Assembly (NCBI GenBank): GCA_035289165.1
Contig: DATDYA010000015.1
Span: 1-7,192, forward strand
Source: DATDYA01 sp035289165
Lineage (GTDB): Bacteria; Patescibacteriota; Patescibacteriia; Magasanikbacterales; GWA2-37-8
Direction of reading: 5' to 3'
Length of the DNA: 7,192 bases
Made by a program: the position numbers and the translations under genes. Within the stretch, counting starts at the first letter, position 1. Each line of letters starts with the position of its first letter. Positions 1 through 5,182 of the stretch are shown here, piece by piece. The notes beneath the pieces are model-generated. The model did no database searches, was not told where the DNA came from, and saw only the letters and a program-made list of their open reading frames with translations.

Positions 1-145
1 TTGAATAGAATTATCCGCTCCCGTTGCCGTCACCTGCGAACTCCTCGGTCATTATTGCTCCGAACTACAGTGCTCATCCGGATGCGTAAAACTATTACCT
101 GCAAACCTAAGATTTTTCAACAGAATTAATTGATTCATCCCCTAT
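1..145. other. Non-coding leader upstream of the gene block
   Basis: No convincing gene is visible. One forward frame is open from the window edge to a TAA at 127-129, but its translation is strongly basic and of low complexity, and I do not recognise it. A 28-codon reverse ORF at 52-138 is equally unpersuasive. The stretch is about 50% G+C in its first 60 bases and becomes AT-rich just before gene 1. It probably holds the promoter of the block, but no clear -10/-35 pair or Shine-Dalgarno sequence stands out. Confidence 0.5.
75..84. promoter_or_regulatory. Perfect 10-bp palindrome CATCCGGATG, possible operator
   Basis: CATCCGGATG equals its own reverse complement and lies about 60 bases before the first start codon of the block. 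A palindrome of this kind could be half of a regulator site. It is short enough to arise by chance, and no second copy was noticed, so this is only a candidate. Confidence 0.15.
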
Positions 146-823
146 ATGCTTAATTCACTCTACACCGTATCAATAGTATTACTTGTCGTGACCTCGATTG
201 GTCTCGGTGTGTATAGCTATGTGAGGAACCCAAAGCCGTTTGTGGTGAGGCTCTGGGCTCTGACGAGCCTGGCGATCGGGCTTTGGAGCATTGGGTTGAT
301 GCTTATGCTTTTTAGCGCTTCCGCCGCCGCGGCGACCTGGTACTCACGTCTGCTGCACGCCGGCGCCGCCTTTATCTCGATCCTGTTTTTTCACTTCGTT
401 CTGGTTTTTTTGTACCAGGCTTCGTCCCACAAAGCACTGGTTCGCTCGGGTTACGTCCTGGCGGTTATATTCACTTTTCTAAGTTTTTGGGGCAACGGTA
501 TTGTGGCCGGCGCGTCTCCCAAGGTTGGTTTTGACTACTGGGTTGACGCGGGCAGGCTGTATCCGCTGTTTCTGGCCTACTTTTGGAGCTACGTCCTCCT
601 GGCCATTTATTTTCTCGCCAGCGGGTACCGCGCCAGCAGCGGCCCGATGAAACGAAAGGTATTCTATATCCTCCTGACCGTGCTGTTTGTCTCCTTGTCC
701 GGCGGCTCGAATTTTTTGCCCCAGACCGCCGGCGTGTATCCGGTCGGCGGTTTCTTTACCTGGCTGTTTCCAATCTTTATCACCATCGGCATCTTTTTTG
801 ATGAAATAAGAATAAAATTTTAG
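146..823 (+). CDS. Stand-alone 7TM sensor module (histidine-kinase N-terminal 7TM type), GC-rich copy
   Basis: This is a 225-residue polytopic membrane protein. Likely helices lie near residues 5-25, 36-57, 70-91, 98-118, 138-158, 171-190 and 200-220. It resembles the N-terminal 7TM sensory region of certain histidine kinases: an RNPK stretch after helix 1 (27-30), a Trp in helix 2 (W47), an AGRLYPLFLAYF segment at 135-146 matching FGPLFPLFSLFF in the kinase at 5183, and the loop YRASSGPMKRKVFYIL (161-176) between helices 5 and 6. It ends at DEIRIKF, the point where the full kinase continues with LDVRLIIF, so no GAF, HisKA or ATPase domain is present. The role would be ligand or membrane-state sensing, possibly in trans; that is inference. 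Counted rows are 50-60% G+C, unlike genes 3 and 4. No clear Shine-Dalgarno precedes the ATG. Gene 2 starts 1 base after its stop. Confidence 0.8.
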   Translation: MLNSLYTVSIVLLVVTSIGLGVYSYVRNPKPFVVRLWALTSLAIGLWSIGLMLMLFSASAAAATWYSRLLHAGAAFISILFFHFVLVFLYQASSHKALVRSGYVLAVIFTFLSFWGNGIVAGASPKVGFDYWVDAGRLYPLFLAYFWSYVLLAIYFLASGYRASSGPMKRKVFYILLTVLFVSLSGGSNFLPQTAGVYPVGGFFTWLFPIFITIGIFFDEIRIKF

Positions 824-824
824 T

Positions 825-1517
825 ATGGAATTCTTAAGAGTTCTGTTTACGGTGGTTCTCTACCTCAATATATTGTTAGCCGTGGCGAGCTTCTTTTTTG
901 CCTTTATCTTGCTGCGCCGAAGCAAAGGTGATGCGATCTACTTTAATTTTGGCATGGCTGTTTTGATGCTCGGAGTATGGATGTTTGTTACGTTGTCGGA
1001 TTATTTTGGGTTAACGCCTTTTTCAAGCAGTTTACACGCGAGACTTGGTTTCTTACTGGGTCTTTGGGCCTTACATTATTTTTTAATCTTTACCTACTAC
1101 TTCCCTTTGCAGAAAATGGTCACAAAATCAGTTACGCCGTTTTTTTATATCGGTACCATAGCCATTTCGGTTTTAGCCCTTTGGCCCGGCTTAATCACCT
1201 CGGCATCGGTGGATTTTCCTTTCAGGTATCGAGAGATTAATCCTCTCGGCTTAACGATTTATACCGTCTATTTTTCGTTTCTCGCCATCATCGCGTTTAC
1301 TAATCTTTTTAAGCGCTATGAAGCCAGTGATGGCATCCACCGGCGCCAGCTGAAGAAAATTATTGCCGGCACCGCCGTTGCCGTTGTGGCAAATCTCTTT
1401 TTTAGCCTCATCAATTTTTACTACGTTAGCTTTGATCTTACACACCTGGGAATGTTTTTTGCTTTCACGATCTTGATTTATATTTATTTGATTTTGTTTT
1501 CTAAAAAACCGGCCTAA
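825..1517 (+). CDS. Stand-alone 7TM sensor module, paralogue A
   Basis: This 230-residue integral membrane protein has about seven helices (near 5-31, 39-58, 71-93, 103-122, 141-161, 178-198, 206-226). It is a clear paralogue of the next gene: 40 of the first 52 residues are identical by eye, including LLRR and KGDAIYFNFGMAVL. The loop signature RYEASDGIHRRQLKKIIAG (164-182) aligns without gaps with the other modules and with the kinase, which places it in the same 7TM sensor family. HYFLIFTYYFP (84-94) fits the usual end of helix 3. It terminates just after helix 7 in a lysine-containing tail (FSKKPA) and has no enzymatic domain. It begins 1 base after gene 1 with no recognisable ribosome-binding site, so translational coupling is likely. 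Base composition is mixed (37% and 58% G+C in two counted rows). Substrate or ligand is unknown. Confidence 0.8.
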   Translation: MEFLRVLFTVVLYLNILLAVASFFFAFILLRRSKGDAIYFNFGMAVLMLGVWMFVTLSDYFGLTPFSSSLHARLGFLLGLWALHYFLIFTYYFPLQKMVTKSVTPFFYIGTIAISVLALWPGLITSASVDFPFRYREINPLGLTIYTVYFSFLAIIAFTNLFKRYEASDGIHRRQLKKIIAGTAVAVVANLFFSLINFYYVSFDLTHLGMFFAFTILIYIYLILFSKKPA

Positions 1518-1529
1518 TTAAACTTCACT

Positions 1530-2225
1530 ATGGAATTTTTAAAGTTTATATTCACCTTGATTCTCTTCCTCAATATACCTCTAGCTTTAGCAAGTTTTTT
1601 CTTCGCTTACATATTGCTTCGCCGTGCGAAGGGCGATGCTATTTATTTTAACTTTGGCATGGCGGTTTTATTCTTGGGATTGTGGATAGCTGGCACTTCT
1701 CTGACATTTATTCCATTTATCCCCTTGTCGACAGTGGACTTTGAAATCATCAGCCTCATTTTTAGTCTTTGGGTCGTTCATTATTTTTTGCTTTTCACTT
1801 ACAGATTTCCTTTTCAACTAAAGATAAATAAAGGAAGAGACACCATCTTCTATTTTTGTTCATCATTACTAACCTTATCATTATTTATTCCGAACTTGTA
1901 CGTTATTGCAGCGGAGATCGATTTCCCGTTTCTTAGAGAAAAGGTTAATTATTTTGGATTTACCGTATTTATACTCTATGTATTCTTTTTGATATTATTT
2001 TCATTTCGAAACCTCATTAAAAAATATAAAATTAGTGATGGCGTACACAGGATTTATCTAAAAAAAATTATTATTGGAACATTTTTTTCCATTATAATTA
2101 GCATATTTTTCGGTTTTATGGTTCCTTATTTTGCAAACCTTGATTTTTCTTATATCGGGACCCTTTCAACGTTTGCTGTTCTTGCGTATATTTATTCAAT
2201 TCTGTTTTCTAAAAAGATAGTATAA
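1530..2225 (+). CDS. Stand-alone 7TM sensor module, paralogue B (AT-rich)
   Basis: This 231-residue membrane protein has about seven helices (near 5-31, 39-66, 72-93, 104-126, 140-160, 178-199, 208-226). It is a tandem paralogue of gene 2. The first 50 residues are nearly the same, the FSKK tail is shared, and so is the DFPF motif in the loop after helix 4 (131-134). The intracellular-loop signature KYKISDGVHRIYLKKIIIG (165-183) is retained. The middle (about residues 54-130) has diverged, which would be expected if that part faces a ligand or partner. Codon use is far more AT-rich than in gene 2 (13 G/C of 60 at 2041-2100), so this is not a very recent duplication, or one copy came from elsewhere. 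A 12-base gap separates it from gene 2. No Shine-Dalgarno is evident and no kinase domain is attached. Confidence 0.8.
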   Translation: MEFLKFIFTLILFLNIPLALASFFFAYILLRRAKGDAIYFNFGMAVLFLGLWIAGTSLTFIPFIPLSTVDFEIISLIFSLWVVHYFLLFTYRFPFQLKINKGRDTIFYFCSSLLTLSLFIPNLYVIAAEIDFPFLREKVNYFGFTVFILYVFFLILFSFRNLIKKYKISDGVHRIYLKKIIIGTFFSIIISIFFGFMVPYFANLDFSYIGTLSTFAVLAYIYSILFSKKIV

Positions 2226-2285
2226 ATCCGATTAATTATCGCGAGGAAACTTTAGTAAAGAACTTTAGCTTTTAATCTGTTTAAT
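2226..2285. other. 60-base gap with overlapping short palindromes and a direct repeat
   Basis: This is the longest gap inside the block. It contains the octamer AACTTTAG twice (2248-2255 and 2261-2268), the palindrome CTTTAGTAAAG (2250-2260) and the overlapping AAAGAACTTT (2257-2266). The arrangement could be an operator or a weak internal promoter region before gene 4. No stable GC-rich stem followed by a T run is present, so a strong intrinsic terminator is not supported. Confidence 0.2.
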
Positions 2286-2984
2286 ATGAGCTGGATCAAT
2301 ATCTGTCTATTGGTTGTTGCGGCCATTGATTTTTTACTTGCAGTATTAATTCTATCTCGCAACCCCAGAAATAAAATAAATATTTCCTTTGCCTTGTCGG
2401 TTTTTTTTGTTAGTCTTTGGACATTAGGAGTTACGATGTTTAGAGAAATGGATGATGTTGCTTCAGCGTTATTTTGGACTTATTTTCAAAATTGGTTTGG
2501 TGGCCTCGTGGTAATTCCCCTCTATTTTTTTTCGCTTTATTTTCCCTACATAAAAAAAGTGCCAACTTCTAGAATATATATATCTATTACAGCTAGTATT
2601 ATATTTTTAGCATATATCGTTTTCATTCCTAATGTATGGGTTGTGCAAATACTTTTGCAGCCCCATACGAATAACTATATTTTAAATCGATTTGGGGCTG
2701 CACTTTTCGCAGTTTACTTTTGTGGCTATCTTGTTTTAGTTTTTAAAAATTTATTGAGTAAGTTTTTTACAAGCGGTGGTTCCCATAAGAAGGCCCTTAA
2801 AAAAATTATTTTAGGGATTGGTTTTTTTGGATTCTTCGGCACAATCTTCGCAGTCTTGTCTCCTGTATTTTTTGGTTCCGATGTAGCTGTTTGGGTTGGA
2901 CCATTCTTTTCTTTAATATTGGTTCTCTATATTATCCACTTTTTATTTCCTTTTTCTTTTTTTACACTCAAAAGAGATGGATAA
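2286..2984 (+). CDS. Stand-alone 7TM sensor module, divergent copy coupled to the PLP enzyme gene
   Basis: This 232-residue membrane protein has about seven helices (near 4-23, 33-53, 66-87, 97-122, 136-156, 170-193, 201-224). Family marks are SRNPRNKINISFAL after helix 1 (compare RNPK in gene 1), W45 in helix 2, LYFFSLYFP (79-87) at the end of helix 3, and the loop signature FFTSGGSHKKALKKIILG (160-177), which aligns gap-free with the other modules and the kinase. Outside these marks it is divergent from genes 2 and 3, so it is a separate lineage rather than a fresh duplicate. It stops after helix 7 with a short basic tail (TLKRDG) and has no catalytic domain. The final 8 bases overlap the start of gene 5, which argues for translational coupling between this membrane protein and the enzyme. 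It is AT-rich (16 G/C of 60 at 2581-2640). Function beyond sensing or membrane scaffolding cannot be named. Confidence 0.75.
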   Translation: MSWINICLLVVAAIDFLLAVLILSRNPRNKINISFALSVFFVSLWTLGVTMFREMDDVASALFWTYFQNWFGGLVVIPLYFFSLYFPYIKKVPTSRIYISITASIIFLAYIVFIPNVWVVQILLQPHTNNYILNRFGAALFAVYFCGYLVLVFKNLLSKFFTSGGSHKKALKKIILGIGFFGFFGTIFAVLSPVFFGSDVAVWVGPFFSLILVLYIIHFLFPFSFFTLKRDG

Positions 2985-4179
2985 GATAAAAAGGATTTTA
3001 AAATATGTAGATGACCATCACCTCTATCCTGATTTACGGATTATAGAAAGTGGTGCTGAATCGGAGGTTATCATCGACGGAAAAAAAGTTTTAATGTTCG
3101 CATCAAATAACTATCTTGGGTTAGCTACACATCCGAAAGTCATTGCCGCAGCAGTCGAGGCGACTAAGAAATATGGATCAGGAGCGGATGGATCACGAAT
3201 GTTATCTGGTAATTTAAAGGTGCATCGTGATTTTGAGCAGGCAATTACAAAGTTTAAAGGTGGGGAGGATGCAATTGTGTGGCCGACTGGTTATTCGGCA
3301 AACGTCGGTGTTATTTCCGCAGTGATGAACCCGCCTAAGGTAGGACCGCGGGATTTTTTTGAGACCAAAGGGATTATTTTAAGCGATGAATTGAATCACG
3401 CCAGTATCATAGATGGCTGTAAGATGAGTGATCAAAAAGTTGCTGTTTACAAACATTGTGATGTTGTGGATTTGGAGCGCCAGCTTAAAAAATATCGCCG
3501 TCGGCGAGCGCTTGTCGTAACTGATGGTGTATTCAGTATGGATGGCGACGTCGCACCGCTTGATAAAATTGCGCCGCTCTGTAAAAAATATGGAGCCATG
3601 TTGATGATTGATGAGGCCCATTCAACAGGGATGCAAGGGGCGCACGGCCACGGCACACTAGAGCGTTTCGGTCTTAAGTCATCACAGGACATTGATATCG
3701 TACTAGGTACTTGCAGCAAAGCGCTTGCCGCGACAGGCGGATTTGTTGTTGGTAGCAAGGATCTCATCCGATACCTGCGAGTTACCAGTCGTTCGTACAT
3801 CTTTTCTACCGCCATGACGCCCGCCGCTTCCGCGTCTCTGATAGCCGCGTTGGATGTAATCGAGACTGAACCATGGATACGTGAGAAAATGTGGGAGAAC
3901 GTTGAATATATGAGAAATGGATTCCATAAATTAGACTTCGATACATTCACGAGCGAAACACAAATTATTCCGATTTTGATTGGTCCAGATGATAAGGCGA
4001 TCGAATTTTCTAGACGGTTATTTAATAATGGTATTTTTGGGCCATGTGTGCGATGGCCAGCAGTTGAAAAAGGTAAAGCCAGAATTCGATTTACCGTGAT
4101 GGCTACACATTCAAAGAAGCAGATTGATTATTTGTTGAAATGTTGTGGCAATATAGGGACTGAATTGGGTATTCTATAG
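2977..4179 (+). CDS. PLP-dependent alpha-oxoamine synthase (BioF / KBL / serine palmitoyltransferase superfamily)
   Basis: The protein has 400 residues, close to the roughly 385-400 typical of the family. Enzymes of this fold condense an amino acid with an acyl thioester, with loss of CO2 in most members, to give an amino-ketone. Visible marks are SNNYLGL (43-49), GSGADGSRMLSGN (67-79), NHASIIDG (140-147) with H141 as the PLP-stacking His, DGVFSMDGD (173-181), DEAHSTG (212-218) with D212 contacting the pyridine nitrogen, GTCSKALAATGG (244-255) with K248 as the Schiff-base lysine, and ARIRFTVMATHS (368-379), whose arginine usually holds the substrate carboxylate. All catalytic residues appear intact. 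A segment at about 118-132 before DELNHAS is longer than in typical BioF/KBL. No other biotin genes are present, and the partner gene is an SDR, so a sphingoid-base-like or aminoketobutyrate role is more plausible than biotin synthesis. Exact substrate is undetermined. The start overlaps gene 4 by 8 bases. Confidence 0.9.
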   Translation: MDKIKRILKYVDDHHLYPDLRIIESGAESEVIIDGKKVLMFASNNYLGLATHPKVIAAAVEATKKYGSGADGSRMLSGNLKVHRDFEQAITKFKGGEDAIVWPTGYSANVGVISAVMNPPKVGPRDFFETKGIILSDELNHASIIDGCKMSDQKVAVYKHCDVVDLERQLKKYRRRRALVVTDGVFSMDGDVAPLDKIAPLCKKYGAMLMIDEAHSTGMQGAHGHGTLERFGLKSSQDIDIVLGTCSKALAATGGFVVGSKDLIRYLRVTSRSYIFSTAMTPAASASLIAALDVIETEPWIREKMWENVEYMRNGFHKLDFDTFTSETQIIPILIGPDDKAIEFSRRLFNNGIFGPCVRWPAVEKGKARIRFTVMATHSKKQIDYLLKCCGNIGTELGIL

Positions 4180-4183
4180 ATTT

Positions 4184-5179
4184 ATGAGACAAAAAGTATT
4201 TGTTACTGGTTCGTCGGGGTTTATTGGCGGCAATTTAGTCCGTGCTTTATCTAAAAAAGGTGATAGCCTATTATTATTAATTCGAAAAAACAGCAATATC
4301 GACCTTTTAAGATATCTAAATGCCGATTTTGTGATGGGCAGTGTCAATGATGTTTCCAGTTATTCTCATTTATTGAAAGAAGTCGACGTAGTTTACCATT
4401 TAGCTGGTGTGGTCACTGATTGGGCCTTTAAAAAAGAATATTATGAGGTCAACACCGAGGGGACAAAATTATTGCTGAATAAAGCAATAGAAGCTGGTGT
4501 TAAAAAATTTATATATATTAGTACTATTGATGTTTTGAAAAGAAGTCGGTATAGCCATAATGTTATCGATGAATTTACCGCCTACACGGACACTAAGTTG
4601 CCTTACCATAGATCAAAGATGCTAGCTGAGAAATATGTACTAGAAAATAATGGTGTCAATGGGATCGAAACCGTTGTAATCAGACCGGCTTGGGTATATG
4701 GCCCAGCTGATAAGACCCTCTTCCCGGAAATTATACGGCAGCTTAATACGAGTAAGGTTGTTTTTTTGGTAGGGAAAAAGGATACCCAGATTCCGCTTAT
4801 ATATATTGATAATTTAATAGATATATTGTTAAAAGTTAAAGATTATCGAAGTTTAGGTGGTGACACATTTTTAGCTTCTGATAATGAAGATATTACTTGG
4901 CTACGGCTAGTCGAAAAAGTAATGAAGGCAATGGGCAAAAAAAACAAAATAATTTTTCTTCCCTCATTAGTTGGCCACATATTCGGAGTCTTTTCGGATA
5001 TACTTTTTAGAGCGTTGAATAGGAATACAAGGCCGACCATTACATCAATTAGTGTCGAGATGCTTTCGTCTAGTATTAAAGTGGACAATAGAAAACTAGT
5101 TGAGAAGTTAGGATATAAGCAGGCGATTCCATTCGCTGATGGTTTTATTCGGACGATGCGCTATTTTACTAAAGTATAA
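4184..5179 (+). CDS. NAD(P)-dependent epimerase/dehydratase family protein (extended SDR, possible keto-reductase)
   Basis: This is a 331-residue extended short-chain dehydrogenase/reductase. The N-terminal Rossmann fold shows VFVTGSSGFIGG (5-16, GxxGxxG), DVVYHLAG (68-75), VNTEGT (89-94) and YISTIDV (111-117, with the catalytic Ser/Thr). The active-site pair is Y141-x-x-x-K145 in YHRSK, followed by RPAWVYGP (167-174). The C-terminal half resembles 3-beta-hydroxysteroid dehydrogenase or dihydroflavonol-reductase-like members more than sugar epimerases, and includes a hydrophobic stretch near 257-277 that could touch the membrane. The ATG lies 4 bases after the oxoamine-synthase stop, so the two are almost certainly co-translated. 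A reasonable inference is that it reduces the ketone made by that enzyme, as extended SDRs do in bacterial ceramide synthesis. SDR-type threonine dehydrogenase paired with KBL is an alternative. Cofactor preference and substrate are not readable here. Confidence 0.85.
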   Translation: MRQKVFVTGSSGFIGGNLVRALSKKGDSLLLLIRKNSNIDLLRYLNADFVMGSVNDVSSYSHLLKEVDVVYHLAGVVTDWAFKKEYYEVNTEGTKLLLNKAIEAGVKKFIYISTIDVLKRSRYSHNVIDEFTAYTDTKLPYHRSKMLAEKYVLENNGVNGIETVVIRPAWVYGPADKTLFPEIIRQLNTSKVVFLVGKKDTQIPLIYIDNLIDILLKVKDYRSLGGDTFLASDNEDITWLRLVEKVMKAMGKKNKIIFLPSLVGHIFGVFSDILFRALNRNTRPTITSISVEMLSSSIKVDNRKLVEKLGYKQAIPFADGFIRTMRYFTKV

Positions 5180-5182
5180 AAT

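Noticed and set aside
1..129. Open forward frame running in from the window edge to TAA at 127-129
   Set aside because: It has only 42 codons and gives a strongly basic sequence with no recognisable fold. It could be the tail of an upstream gene but is more likely chance.
52..138. 28-codon reverse ORF preceded by AGGGG
   Set aside because: The purine run abuts the ATG with no proper spacing, the peptide is unrecognised and very short, and the region is probably the promoter of the block.
583..801. 72-codon + strand frame inside gene 1
   Set aside because: It is an out-of-frame shadow of the 7TM coding sequence, Arg/Pro-rich and non-membrane. Gene 1 has coherent helices and family motifs.
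977..1240. 87-codon + strand frame inside gene 2
   Set aside because: It overlaps gene 2 in another frame. Gene 2 is supported by strong paralogy with gene 3, and this frame has no such support.
2226..2285. Intrinsic terminator between genes 3 and 4
   Set aside because: The palindromes are only about 4-5 bp, AT-rich and not followed by a T run. All genes are co-directional, so an operon break is not supported.
3447..3950. 167-codon open frame on the minus strand
   Set aside because: It is antisense to the core of the oxoamine synthase, where DEAHSTG and the Schiff-base lysine motif are encoded on the + strand. The composition is Ser/Pro/Arg-rich without motifs.
2977..4179. Calling the PLP enzyme bioF (biotin synthesis)
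   Set aside because: The fold is shared by KBL, serine palmitoyltransferase and others. No other biotin gene is present, and the neighbour is an SDR, so the specific symbol is not justified.
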